A stretch of DNA of 57,884 nt from an uncultured Lachnospiraceae bacterium (GTDB lineage: Bacteria > Bacillota > Clostridia > Lachnospirales > Lachnospiraceae), in the NCBI GenBank assembly GCA_900314295.1, contig OMUU01000187.1:1-57884 (forward strand), read 5' to 3'. Of the stretch, positions 43,057 through 51,748 are shown in pieces; the first letter of the stretch is position 1; each line of letters opens with the position of its first letter. Position numbers and translations under genes: made by a program. Under the pieces are notes generated by a model. That model was given only the letters and a program-made list of their open reading frames with translations, had not been told where the DNA came from and did not search any database.

Positions 43057-44586
43057 TTAGAATCCCGCGTAAATCAGGTCCACCTGCCGGTACCCCGGTC
43101 CGTACGCGCCAAAAATCAGAACCGCGAAAATCAATGCGTAAAAAGCAGCCCAGCGCACCGGCAGACTCCTTTTCGCAAGAGCGGCCTTTACATCTATCTT
43201 TTTTTCTTTTAACAGATCCGCCAGAAAGACCACCGCGATTCCCGCGAGGATCACGACCCAGTCTGCCTTATCGAGTCCCATTTTCAGCAGTGTGCCGTCC
43301 CACAGACGCTGGATCCCGAAGTGATGGAAGCCGCTGCGGAACATGGATAATCCTGCCCGGAAGCCCTCCGCCCGGAAGAACAGCTCTCCGGTAAAAATGA
43401 TCAGCCAGGTGCGCAGGATCCGGAAACAGGTCCAGAAGCGTCCGTTCTTTTGAAAGCCTGTTTGCTTGTAAAAGGCCTTCTTCACCGGCTCCAGAATCAC
43501 TTCCAGCATCAGCAGCACCAGATAATAGATGCCATAGAAGATGTAATTCCAGCTTGCCCCGTGCCAGAGTCCGTTAAACAGCCATACCGGCGTGAGCGCA
43601 AGGAAGGACGTGCCGATCTTTGTGATGTACTTTCCGAATTTTTTTCTCGCAAACCGGTTCCACTTCATCGTGAGATCCGAGGTCGTAACCGGATAAAAGA
43701 CATAGGTCTTCAGCCAGATACCGAGGGAGATATGCCATCTTCTCCAGAACTCCGAAGCACTCTGTGAGAAAAACGGCTGTCGGAAATTTTCGGGCAGCTG
43801 CACACCGAACATACCCGCGGAACCGATGACGATATCCATGACGCCGGAAAACTCCATATAAAGCTGAAGCGCGTAAGACACCGCCGCCACCGGTATCATC
43901 ACTCCGTCATAGGCCGAATGATTGTGGTACAGTTCGGTAACGATCACAGACAGCCGGTCTGCGATCACAATCTTTTTGAACAAACCCCAGAGAATACGGG
44001 TCACTCCGTCGAAAACCCGCTGCTCCGTCACCGGATTTCCCGCCGTCAGCTGCAGCGCTGTATCCTGATACCTGGCAATGGGTCCTTCCATCGTCTGCGG
44101 AAAGAATCCAAGAAACAGTGCGACTCTGCCAAAGCTCCGGTCCGCCTCAAGCCGTCCCCAGTACACCTCCAGCAGATATCCTACCGCCTCCAGCGTATAG
44201 AAGGAGATCCCAATGGGAATCAGCATATGTCTGAACGGAATCGCCGTCCAGCCGTTCTTCCCGGCCATGGCTAAATTCACGGTATTGATAAAGAAGTTGG
44301 TGTATTTGAGATAGAGGAGAATTCCGAAGAGGCCGCCTGCGCTGACCACAACAAGAAATGTTTTCAGATGCTTCCGGTTCCCGGTCCGATCCATGGCCAG
44401 ACCTGCCAGCCAGACGCCGGCGGATGTCAGAAGCAGATAAAGAATCAGCTCTCTGCTGCAGAGGAAGAAATAGATCCAGGAAAAAATGAGCAGCACATAT
44501 TTACGGAATTTTCTTCCGCTCACCTGATACACGATCAGGGAGAGCGGAAGAAAAAGCATTAAATAAGGTAATGTATTGTATCCCAT
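43057..44586 (-). CDS. MBOAT O-acyltransferase (DltB-like)
   Basis: The 509-residue protein has about eleven helices. The MBOAT family marks are FFPQTMEGPIARY, RRWHISLGIWLKTYVFYP and the catalytic-His region FNGLWHGASWNYIFYG. DltB and AlgI homologues take an acyl group from a carrier or CoA inside and pass it across the membrane to a surface polymer. Here the carrier gene stands 5 bases upstream and a DltD-like SGNH partner 15 bases downstream, so an aminoacyl or acyl thioester on that carrier is the likely donor. Confidence 0.92.
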   Translation of the reverse strand: MGYNTLPYLMLFLPLSLIVYQVSGRKFRKYVLLIFSWIYFFLCSRELILYLLLTSAGVWLAGLAMDRTGNRKHLKTFLVVVSAGGLFGILLYLKYTNFFINTVNLAMAGKNGWTAIPFRHMLIPIGISFYTLEAVGYLLEVYWGRLEADRSFGRVALFLGFFPQTMEGPIARYQDTALQLTAGNPVTEQRVFDGVTRILWGLFKKIVIADRLSVIVTELYHNHSAYDGVMIPVAAVSYALQLYMEFSGVMDIVIGSAGMFGVQLPENFRQPFFSQSASEFWRRWHISLGIWLKTYVFYPVTTSDLTMKWNRFARKKFGKYITKIGTSFLALTPVWLFNGLWHGASWNYIFYGIYYLVLLMLEVILEPVKKAFYKQTGFQKNGRFWTCFRILRTWLIIFTGELFFRAEGFRAGLSMFRSGFHHFGIQRLWDGTLLKMGLDKADWVVILAGIAVVFLADLLKEKKIDVKAALAKRSLPVRWAAFYALIFAVLIFGAYGPGYRQVDLIYAGF

Positions 44587-44591
44587 GGCCG

Positions 44592-44828
44592 TCAGCCCTG
44601 CAGTCTCTGGATCATCGCCGCCATCGCCTTGATGGAATTAAAGTTTTCAGGCACCATCTCTACCGCATTGATCCGGACATCAAATTCTTCCTCCAGATCT
44701 GAGATCAGAGAAATGATCGCAAAGGAATCCAGGATTCTGTCGTCGATCAGGTGCTTTTCCTCCTCATAATTTACGCTGTCGTCCTGCTCCATTAAGATTT
44801 CATTGATTTTTGACTCGATTTCACTCAT
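44592..44828 (-). CDS. Acyl carrier protein (DltC-like)
   Basis: The 78-residue acidic four-helix carrier has DDRILDSFAIISLISDLEEE, with Ser35 as the phosphopantetheine site in a DSF motif (DltC and most ACPs have DSL or DSV). It should hold a substrate made by the adenylation enzyme and pass it to the MBOAT protein. GAGG lies 8 bases before the ATG. A holo-ACP synthase is not in the window. Confidence 0.92.
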   Translation of the reverse strand: MSEIESKINEILMEQDDSVNYEEEKHLIDDRILDSFAIISLISDLEEEFDVRINAVEMVPENFNSIKAMAAMIQRLQG

Positions 44829-44862
44829 GATATTTGCCTCTTTTCTTCATATATTCTGTTCT

Positions 44863-46089
44863 TCAGCTGTTCCATTCCCAGCACTCTCTCGGCTGCCGCA
44901 GGCATTTGCTTCCCTCATTCCTTGCGTAGGAAAAGATCGCCGGAAGCTCATGACTGAGGAACAGCGCCATGCCCTCAACCATGGAATAGGCCCCGACATT
45001 GCCAAACGCCAGAATGTCGCCAACCTTCAGCGGGCCGAGATCCTGCTCTGCACAGAGCACGTCGTTTGCCGTGCACAGGCAGCCGCAGACGGTCCATATA
45101 CCATTGGTGGACGGATTGCTCTTCTCCCCGTCCCCCTCCCTGCTGCTCTCTCGCCCCTTGTCATTCTCTGTCAGCACCGTGACGAAGGGATGATACATTC
45201 CACGAATCTGACCGTCGTAGTTCATCTGATGCATTCCTCCGTCTGTGATCGCATAACCGGTTTCTCCGCTTTGCTTGATGTCGCAGACTCTTGTCACATA
45301 GTACCCGCAGGATGCCGCGAAGATCCGTCCCATTTCCATCGTCACAGAGCCCTTCCATGTCATAGCCGCAATCGCTTTTCGAATTTCCTCAAAAAATGAC
45401 TCGTCCAGCTTCTCCGGCTGATCCTCAAAATAGCGGGCAGGAATCCCGGGGCCGTATTCCAGTTCCGGAATCGTGACGTGAAATCTGTCCTGCAGCTCCA
45501 GAAGCAGCTGGTCCAGCTTTTCCAGTTCCCTCACCGGCTTTGCGGCTTTTCTCTTCTGCGAGCCGGAATAATAATGGATACCTGCAATTTCCAGATATGG
45601 TGTCATTCCTGCCAGCTCAAAAACCGTGTTCACGTTCTCCCTGTCCAGCCCGAACTGATTGCCGCTCGTAAGCCGGATGTAAATTCTGAGCTTCTCCCGA
45701 CGTTTCCTGGCGAGGTCGGCTAACAGGGCAAACTGCCCCATCGACTCTACCGTATATCCTGCCTTGCTCCCACATTCTTCCACCATGCGTTCCAGCTCCG
45801 CCGGCTTCTTCAGAACGCCGGAAATCAAGAGCTTTCCCGGATCAATCCCGTCCTTTCGGCAAATGCAGTACTCCCCATACGAGCACACCTCGAGCCGGTC
45901 GACCTCCGGTGCCGCCTGCGGCATCAGAAATGGATTGCATTTCATGGCAAAACAAAGCTTCGCCGCATCTCCTGTCTCTCTCCGGATCCGTCTTATATTC
46001 TCGTGGAAGGCGTCCAGGTCAAAGAGATAAAAGGGACTGTCTGTGACTGCCGCCTGATCTTTCAGTACCTTAATGATCGTATTGTCCAT
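44863..46089 (-). CDS. PLP-dependent amino acid decarboxylase family protein (LysA/ODC fold) in a dlt-like operon
   Basis: The 408-residue enzyme is of the type III PLP fold (diaminopimelate/ornithine decarboxylase). PFYLFDLDAFHENIRR opens the barrel, the Schiff-base lysine is Lys50 in CFAMKCNP, EMGRIFAASCGYYV matches the phosphate-side EPGR region, and CGCLCTANDVLC supplies the catalytic Cys-Asp. All key residues look present. A charged insert near 305-325 is variable. It lies between the adenylation enzyme gene (9 bases) and the carrier gene (34 bases), where canonical dlt operons have nothing. BtrK in butirosin synthesis, of the same family, decarboxylates glutamate while bound to a carrier protein, so a carrier-bound substrate is plausible. 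Racemase or free-substrate activity cannot be excluded. Confidence 0.85.
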   Translation of the reverse strand: MDNTIIKVLKDQAAVTDSPFYLFDLDAFHENIRRIRRETGDAAKLCFAMKCNPFLMPQAAPEVDRLEVCSYGEYCICRKDGIDPGKLLISGVLKKPAELERMVEECGSKAGYTVESMGQFALLADLARKRREKLRIYIRLTSGNQFGLDRENVNTVFELAGMTPYLEIAGIHYYSGSQKRKAAKPVRELEKLDQLLLELQDRFHVTIPELEYGPGIPARYFEDQPEKLDESFFEEIRKAIAAMTWKGSVTMEMGRIFAASCGYYVTRVCDIKQSGETGYAITDGGMHQMNYDGQIRGMYHPFVTVLTENDKGRESSREGDGEKSNPSTNGIWTVCGCLCTANDVLCAEQDLGPLKVGDILAFGNVGAYSMVEGMALFLSHELPAIFSYARNEGSKCLRQPRECWEWNS

Positions 46090-46098
46090 ATACTCACC

Positions 46099-47589
46099 TC
46101 ATATTCCGACCGCCAGCCTCAGGGCATTGCGGTCAATCTTTCCATGTGCACTTAGTGCAAAGGAATCTACCTTCCTCCACTTATTCGGAACCATATACGA
46201 AGGCACCTTCTGTTTCAGTTCCTTTCTCACCTCACCGGTAGAAGGTTCTCCCTGATAAAATCCGTAGACACAATTGTGATTTTTGTCGAAGATGCAGCAG
46301 GCGCGCTGCACACCTGCAATCTGCTCTATCGCATTTTCCACTTCCCCGAGCTCGATGCGGTGTCCCATATGCTTGATCTGAAAATCCCTGCGTCCCACAA
46401 AATACAGAAGCCCGTCATTTCCAAAATACCCGATGTCACCGGTTCTGTAGATTCTCTCGCCGTTCCAGGCCACAAAAGCCTGCTCTGTCTTCTCCGGATC
46501 GTGATAGTAACCGTCCGCCAGGGATTCTCCGCTCACACAGATTTCACCGGAGACATTCGCGCTGTGGATCTCCTTCTGATCCTTGTCGGCCAGAAAAACC
46601 TTCCTCCCCGGAAAAGCTTTCCCGATCGGAAGAACGCTCCCCGAAAAATACCTCGGGACCGGATAATAGGTACAGTTGCAGGTAATTTCGGAAGGACCGT
46701 AGAGATTCACAAACTGCGTTTTCGGAAGGGCGTCCTGCCAGATCCTCAGCTGCGCCATCGGCATGACCTCGCCGCTGAACATCACCTTCCCGAGGTTCAC
46801 CGGCACCCGGTAGTCAAAGCCTCCGAACTGAGAAATCATGCACAGAGCCGAAACCGCCCAGATCAATGTGGTCACCCTTTTCTCACACAGATAATCGATG
46901 AGCTGCCGCGGCATTGCAAAATAGGTTCTCGGCACCAGAACCAGTCTGGCCCCTGTCAGACACGCGGAAAAAATATCCTTCACCGAGACATCAAAGTCAA
47001 ACGGCGCCTGATTTCCAAGGATGTCCTCTCTGCAGATATGGAAAGTCTCCGTGAAATGCCCGATAAATCTTGCCACCGCATCATGGCTCACGGCGATTCC
47101 CTTCGGTTCCCCGGTCGATCCGGATGTGAAGATCGCGTAAAGCGTATCCTCCGCCTTCGCCTCCTCCCGAATCCTATCCAGCTCCTGCCTCCTGATCTCT
47201 CCTTGGAACATGCTTTCCGGTTCCAGGATCTTCCCGTCATAGCCCATCGCAAGCAGCCGCTGCTTCTGCTCCTCCTCTGCAACCACAACCCGCGCATCCA
47301 GCTTCTTTATGATCTTTCGAATCCGTTCATCCGGCTGCGCCGTATCTACAAAAACATAAAAGCCGCCGCTGTACAGCACCCCGTACAGAAGCGCAAGCGC
47401 TTCACAGGATTTCTCCATCATCAGGACCACCGGTTTTCTCTGGCATCCGATTGCCGAAAGAACTGTTCCTGCCCTCTGCGCCTCATCCCGCAGCTTCTTC
47501 CAGCTATAATGCCTGTCGGCATCCTCCACCGCGATCTGATTCGGAAACGCATGCACGGTTTCCTCAAATTTTTCCAAAATTGTATGCAT
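46099..47589 (-). CDS. Amino acid adenylation enzyme (DltA-like)
   Basis: The 496-residue ANL enzyme activates an amino acid with ATP and loads it on the carrier encoded downstream. Core motifs are YAIFTSGSTGEPKGIAVSHD (A3), PFDFDVSVKDIF with Asp200 in the amine-binding position (A4), NLYGPSEI (A5), YRTGDIGYFGNDGLLYFVGR (A7-A8) and the invariant Lys484 in HGKIDRNAL (A10). DltA, which uses D-alanine, is the closest functional model, but the specificity pocket cannot be read by eye. It is the first gene of the operon. Confidence 0.9.
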   Translation of the reverse strand: MHTILEKFEETVHAFPNQIAVEDADRHYSWKKLRDEAQRAGTVLSAIGCQRKPVVLMMEKSCEALALLYGVLYSGGFYVFVDTAQPDERIRKIIKKLDARVVVAEEEQKQRLLAMGYDGKILEPESMFQGEIRRQELDRIREEAKAEDTLYAIFTSGSTGEPKGIAVSHDAVARFIGHFTETFHICREDILGNQAPFDFDVSVKDIFSACLTGARLVLVPRTYFAMPRQLIDYLCEKRVTTLIWAVSALCMISQFGGFDYRVPVNLGKVMFSGEVMPMAQLRIWQDALPKTQFVNLYGPSEITCNCTYYPVPRYFSGSVLPIGKAFPGRKVFLADKDQKEIHSANVSGEICVSGESLADGYYHDPEKTEQAFVAWNGERIYRTGDIGYFGNDGLLYFVGRRDFQIKHMGHRIELGEVENAIEQIAGVQRACCIFDKNHNCVYGFYQGEPSTGEVRKELKQKVPSYMVPNKWRKVDSFALSAHGKIDRNALRLAVGI

Positions 47590-47679
47590 ATTTCTTTCCT
47601 TTTCATCGTTCTTCCTACACAGCCTGTCCTTTAGACATCCATGGGAAGCTCTTGAAATGTATCAATCTATGCATACACT

Positions 47680-47711
47680 ATAAAAGGGCTCCCTAAAGGA
47701 GCCCTTTATAA
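47680..47711 (-). terminator. Intrinsic terminator ahead of the dlt-like operon
   Basis: AGGGCTCC and GGAGCCCT form a strong stem, extended by flanking A/T pairs (TATAAA with TTTATA and one bulge), with a 4-base loop. A short T-tract follows on the minus strand, so it should end the transcript of the TPM module. It could also act on read-through into the dlt-like operon. Confidence 0.8.
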
Positions 47712-47718
47712 AACATTA

Positions 47719-47733
47719 AGATTTCTTAAGATG
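47719..47733 (-). promoter_or_regulatory. Tandem CTTAA motif, possible OmpR-type regulator site
   Basis: On the minus strand CTTAAGAAATCTTAAT places two CTTAA blocks 10 bases apart, the helical spacing used by OmpR-family dimers. It stands between the TPM gene and the terminator, about 130 bases upstream of the adenylation gene. Binding by the operon-linked regulator is only a guess. Confidence 0.3.
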
Positions 47734-47773
47734 TGCTGTATAAGCTCTTCTAAAAACGCCGACAGGATCGTCT
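47734..47773 (-). repeat. Inverted relative of the 60-bp repeat
   Basis: The minus strand reads GACGATCCTGTCGGCGTTTT and then TAGAAGAGCTTATACAGCA, matching the end of the repeat at 33031-33090 (GACGAGCCTGTCTGCGTTTT, CGAAGAGCTTATACAGTA). Confidence 0.7.
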
Positions 47774-47789
47774 TGGCTTTCGTTTCCTC

Positions 47790-48614
47790 CTAGAATTTTC
47801 CACCGCCTCCCCCGTGTATTGTCCCGGAAGACGATGTGTGCGTGCTGCTTTCAGAACCATTATTTTTTGCTTTTTCCGTGCGTTCAATCTTGTGATACAG
47901 GAACAGATCTTTGCTTTCCGTCACGATCATACTTCCTTCCCTCACATAGCTGCCCGCTGCAGCCTGGGCACGGACTGTCTTCAGCTGCTGTTTCATGGAG
48001 CCTACGATAAGCAGAGCTGTCACAAAGCCGATTACCACGGAGACCAAAAACCAGACCGCAGACAACGGCTTCCGGGGAATATCAGACTTATCGAACGGAT
48101 TGCCCTCTCTTGCCTGCGTCACATACGAACTGCCCAGACGGGCAAACGTACGAAAGGCTTCCGTATAGTTCCCGGCAGACAGATCTCCTTTCATCTGCTC
48201 TCCGAGATATTGAATGCCCTCGTCTGTAAAAGCCGTAATTCCATATCCGTGCGTGGAAACTGCCCAGTCCCTGTCCTCTGTGCTGATCAGAAGCAGAGCT
48301 CCATCCTTATCGCTTCCATAGCCGTACTGGCAGGAATTATACCAGTCATCCGCATAATCTCTGGCGGTCCGGCCCTCCAGACTCTCTACAATCACAATGC
48401 ACAGATCAAATTTCAGCTCTGTGCTGTCTTGATCAAGAAGCTGCTGAATCTCGCTGTCCTCTTCTTCTGTTATAACAGCGGCCTGATCCTGCAGACGGTG
48501 ATATGCGTCTGCGAATCCGCCTGTTTCTTCTCCACTGTCCGCTGCAAAAGCCGGCACTGCCATGCCAAGACAAAGTGCGAGCAGAAGAAAAATCGAAAAA
48601 ATACGTTTTTTCAT
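47790..48614 (-). CDS. TPM domain membrane protein (YdjH/YgcG-like)
   Basis: The 274-residue protein has a signal peptide (1-25, AVPAFA-AD), an extracytoplasmic TPM phosphatase-like domain (about 35-165, with FDLCIVIVESLEGRTARDYA and DWAVSTHGYG), one helix (about 190-212) and a Gly/Ser-rich tail ending GGGGGKF. In B. subtilis the comparable YdjH forms a membrane complex with YdjG that recruits YdjI and PspA. Here it directly follows a zinc-ribbon gene (13 bases). GGAGG lies 8 bases before the ATG at 48614. Confidence 0.85.
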   Translation of the reverse strand: MKKRIFSIFLLLALCLGMAVPAFAADSGEETGGFADAYHRLQDQAAVITEEEDSEIQQLLDQDSTELKFDLCIVIVESLEGRTARDYADDWYNSCQYGYGSDKDGALLLISTEDRDWAVSTHGYGITAFTDEGIQYLGEQMKGDLSAGNYTEAFRTFARLGSSYVTQAREGNPFDKSDIPRKPLSAVWFLVSVVIGFVTALLIVGSMKQQLKTVRAQAAAGSYVREGSMIVTESKDLFLYHKIERTEKAKNNGSESSTHTSSSGTIHGGGGGKF

Positions 48615-48627
48615 CGGTCTGCCCTCC

Positions 48628-49722
48628 CTATAAGATTCTCGCCAGATGCAGAAGCCAGATAATCCCGTAGGCCGCGGCACTGCACAGGGCTGTCAGCCCT
48701 AATGTCCATTTACGGGCTGCGCCTTTATCTACCGGAAGATCGCCCACCAGTTTTCCGGTCTGACCGTTCATCGCGAAGGTGTAGTTTTTTCCATTCCAGG
48801 TGGTGTTGAGCATCCACACCGGATAGAGCGCATAGACTGCCTTTCCGCCCCGAAGCTTTACGCTGCCTGCTTCCGGAACCACACTTGTATAGTTCCTGAC
48901 CGTATCCGCAAAGGCTTTCTCCGTGCTCTGTTTGATCCTGGCATTGGCCCGTTCTATGCTCTGTTCTTCATCTACATCATATTTATCTGCCAGATATCCC
49001 GCCAGATAAGCTGTTTTGAAATCTACCGCATCGGAAAACAGGAACGGCTCAATCGACTCCATCAGATCGTCCGGCATTTTGGAAGAGCCGTCCACAGGAA
49101 CCCTCTCAAAGCCAATCTCCCCGCCCCGGGTGACCAAATAGTAGCTGGTCTCCTTGTATTGATAGCTGCTGTCGCTCCAGGTCCGGACGCTGGTCGCCTT
49201 ATATCGCATGTTCGCCTCCGCCTCCGCGTCAAAAAGCCAGAACGGCACGTATATGCCCTTGATCTCATCAATGTGATTCTGATCCTTGAACACCTTGGGA
49301 AGAAGCCGCTTTCCACCGTAATGCTTTTGAAGCGCTTCCTTCGCAGCCTTCTTGTCCATCTTGAACGGAATGATATAATCCGGCTTCAGCGCGCCGGAAA
49401 ACTGCCCCGTCATAACCACCGGATTCCCGCAGAACGGACAGGATGCCGCCGCGGTATTCTCATCGCCTACGATCTCACCGCCGCACGACTGGCACACATA
49501 AGTGCGAAGTCCCTCCGCTTCTCCTTCCTGCCACGCTCCTCCTGCGGCTGTTTCCCAGTTCATCTCATCTTCCCGGCCGGAGGCCTGTTCCCCGGCATAG
49601 GCTTCTAGGGTTTCTACTTCAAATTCCGTATCGCAAAACGGACATTTCATTTTCTGCGTCCCGCTGTCAAAGACAATTGCGCCTCCGCAGCACGGACATT
49701 TATATTCCTGTAAAGCACTCAT
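48628..49722 (-). CDS. Double zinc-ribbon membrane protein (YdjG-like)
   Basis: The 364-residue protein has two N-terminal TFIIB-type zinc ribbons (CPCCGG...CPFCD at about 9-29 and CQSCGG...CPFCG at about 78-98), a long middle domain typical of YdjG (IIPFKMDKKAAKEALQKHYG, GIYVPFWLFDAEAE, YALYPVWMLNTTWNGKNYTF) and one C-terminal helix. YdjG in B. subtilis is part of a membrane-stress complex with YdjH and YdjI. The gene lies upstream of the TPM gene, the same gene pair as ydjG-ydjH. Confidence 0.82.
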   Translation of the reverse strand: MSALQEYKCPCCGGAIVFDSGTQKMKCPFCDTEFEVETLEAYAGEQASGREDEMNWETAAGGAWQEGEAEGLRTYVCQSCGGEIVGDENTAAASCPFCGNPVVMTGQFSGALKPDYIIPFKMDKKAAKEALQKHYGGKRLLPKVFKDQNHIDEIKGIYVPFWLFDAEAEANMRYKATSVRTWSDSSYQYKETSYYLVTRGGEIGFERVPVDGSSKMPDDLMESIEPFLFSDAVDFKTAYLAGYLADKYDVDEEQSIERANARIKQSTEKAFADTVRNYTSVVPEAGSVKLRGGKAVYALYPVWMLNTTWNGKNYTFAMNGQTGKLVGDLPVDKGAARKWTLGLTALCSAAAYGIIWLLHLARIL

Positions 49723-49824
49723 ATGCGCTTCCTCCCTGCATGCTTTCTATATCTGCCGCCCATGCAAGAGGGCTTCCGCGAAACAGCAGTCCTCTTGTTC
49801 ATAAACGTCCTTTTATGATCCCTG

Positions 49825-50238
49825 TCACGCCCTTGCAGCCGGTTTTGTTTTTACCGCTCCAAGGATATATAAGACGGGTACCAGAAGATTGACCACAAGG
49901 TTAATGATTTTAAACTCCCCTCCGCCTTTCACACTGACCGCCATAGAAATCATGCTGAGGGCCACTATCGCAATACCAAGGATCACGCACTCGCCGGCTT
50001 TTTCCGGCAGCCTGCACGCTTTGAGGCCCTTTGCGCCTGCAAGAATCTCAACTGCCGAGGTGACCACTGCAAGAACGGAGCCGGCATAGAGAAGTCCGGT
50101 TCCTTCCGCACTCCCCATCAGTGCCGCCAGTGCGCTGACTCCCAGAATTGCAAATACTCCTGCGAGCAAGGCGATAATTCCACCGATGACCATTAAAATC
50201 GATGTGACCTTCAAAAATGTCTGTCCCTGATTCTTCAT
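49825..50238 (-). CDS. Small four-helix membrane protein
   Basis: The 137-residue protein has four hydrophobic segments (about 10-34, 40-66, 75-100 and 108-131) joined by short loops and no motif I recognise. It lies between the SPFH gene (24 bases downstream of its stop) and the zinc-ribbon gene, so it probably belongs to the same complex. B. subtilis ydjGHI has no such gene in this place. GGAGG lies 7 bases before the ATG at 50238, preferred over one 21 bases upstream. Confidence 0.7.
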   Translation of the reverse strand: MKNQGQTFLKVTSILMVIGGIIALLAGVFAILGVSALAALMGSAEGTGLLYAGSVLAVVTSAVEILAGAKGLKACRLPEKAGECVILGIAIVALSMISMAVSVKGGGEFKIINLVVNLLVPVLYILGAVKTKPAARA

Positions 50239-50262
50239 AGCTTTCCCTCCCCTCATCAAGAT

Positions 50263-51717
50263 TTACTTCCGGTCGCTGTCGTCAAAAGGATCCCCGCATT
50301 CCGGGCAAAACTTCGGTGGGTGCGCCGGATCCTCCGGCTCCCATCCGCACTTGTCACACCGGTACACCGGTGCGCCTGCAGGTTTTGGGGCGCCACAATT
50401 TGAGCAGAACCTGCCTTTATTTACCGTTCCGCAGGAACAGGTCCAGCCAACCTCCTCCGACGGCCTCGGTGAGCCGCATTCCGGGCAGAACTTTCCGGTC
50501 GCCGTGGCCCCGCATTTGCACTTCCATGCCCCTGCCGGTACCGGCTCCGGTCTCTTCGCGCCGCACTCCGGACAGAACTTCCCGGTCACCACTGCTCCGC
50601 AGCTGCATTTCCAGCTGTTCTGTTCAGACGCTGCGGTCTGCGGCTGCCGGGATTGCCCGGACTGCATCTGCTGAGACTGCGCCTGTTGTGCCTGCATCTG
50701 CTGTCCCATGCTGTACAGGTTCTGCGCCGCACCGAATCCGCCCTGACTTCCGATGCCGGCCATTCCCATACCAAGGAAACCGGTCATGGCCCCGGCAGAA
50801 TTTCCGGCGGCAGTCTCCATGGCATCCGCTGTCGCATTTGTCACCCGGCCTGCCATCATAAACGGATTGGTTCCCACCGTAGCCGCATCCTCCATCTCGT
50901 TGATCTTCTTCATATCGGCTTCGGTCAGCGTAATCGGATTCAGTGCAATCTTCCCGACGGAAATGCCGCGGTTGTCGATCCATTCCTGCCGCAATGCCTC
51001 GTTCATCGCGGCTTTCAATTCTCCGGATTTGGCCGGAATCTGTGCAGGCCTGAGCTCCTGCTCGGCGAGCGCTCCGAAGGCCGGCTGAAGCGCGTCAATG
51101 AATTCCGTCTTGAGCTGCGCGTCAATCTGGTCACGGGTATATTCGTCCGCGACATTCCCGCAGAGCCGCTTATAAAAAACCAGCGGATCAGAGATCACAT
51201 AGGTATATACTCCGTTGCACCGCAGCTGAACCGTTCGGCTCATGCCGATCCGCTTATTCACGACTTCAAAAATGATCGGATTTGCCGTTCCGAACTTATT
51301 GTCCAGGATCTCCTTTGTATTAAAATAGTAGACACGCTGATCCCTGCCCGTGTCGCCGCCGTAGGTGAAACGCCTCCCAAGCGTGCGGAAGCTTTCCTTC
51401 AGGCTCTCCCCGAACCTCCCGCTGAAGATACTGGGCTCCGAGGATGTATCATAGGTAAACTCTCCCGGCTCGGCACAGACCTCGACAATTTCACCCTGAT
51501 CCACAATGATCATGCACTGACCATCCGCCACGGCGATGCCGGAGCCGCTTGAGATCACATTGTCATTTCCCCTGGTATTGGAAGAACGCCCGGTGATCCG
51601 TTTCTGCCCGCGTCTCATTAGAACGTCATTGGGGAGCGCATCACAATAGAAAAATTCCTTCCACTGGTCTGCCAATGTAGATCCAAGCGCCCCGATTCCT
51701 GCTTTGATAAGTCCCAT
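50263..51717 (-). CDS. SPFH/virion-core-like protein with four C-terminal zinc ribbons (YdjI-like)
   Basis: The 484-residue protein has an SPFH-type domain (about 15-260: FFYCDALPNDVLMRRGQK, VIVDQGEIVEV-like IIVDQGEIVEVCAEPGEF, WIDNRGISVGKIALNPITLT), a Gly/Met/Gln-rich hinge (about 290-360), and four short zinc ribbons in a row (CSCG..FCPECG, CKCG..FCPECG, CSCG..FCSNCG, CDKCG..FCPECG). It is of the YdjI type that assembles at the membrane under envelope stress. The four ribbons are more than usual. The ATG at 51717 has GGAGG 7 bases ahead and starts the typical MGLIKAG. Confidence 0.85.
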   Translation of the reverse strand: MGLIKAGIGALGSTLADQWKEFFYCDALPNDVLMRRGQKRITGRSSNTRGNDNVISSGSGIAVADGQCMIIVDQGEIVEVCAEPGEFTYDTSSEPSIFSGRFGESLKESFRTLGRRFTYGGDTGRDQRVYYFNTKEILDNKFGTANPIIFEVVNKRIGMSRTVQLRCNGVYTYVISDPLVFYKRLCGNVADEYTRDQIDAQLKTEFIDALQPAFGALAEQELRPAQIPAKSGELKAAMNEALRQEWIDNRGISVGKIALNPITLTEADMKKINEMEDAATVGTNPFMMAGRVTNATADAMETAAGNSAGAMTGFLGMGMAGIGSQGGFGAAQNLYSMGQQMQAQQAQSQQMQSGQSRQPQTAASEQNSWKCSCGAVVTGKFCPECGAKRPEPVPAGAWKCKCGATATGKFCPECGSPRPSEEVGWTCSCGTVNKGRFCSNCGAPKPAGAPVYRCDKCGWEPEDPAHPPKFCPECGDPFDDSDRK

Positions 51718-51748
51718 ACCATTACCTCCCGTCTCGATTTTTGTTCTG

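Noticed and set aside
42013..47589. Naming the operon dltABCD outright
   Set aside because: The extra PLP enzyme and the distant SGNH sequence make D-alanine as substrate uncertain, so only dlt-like is used.
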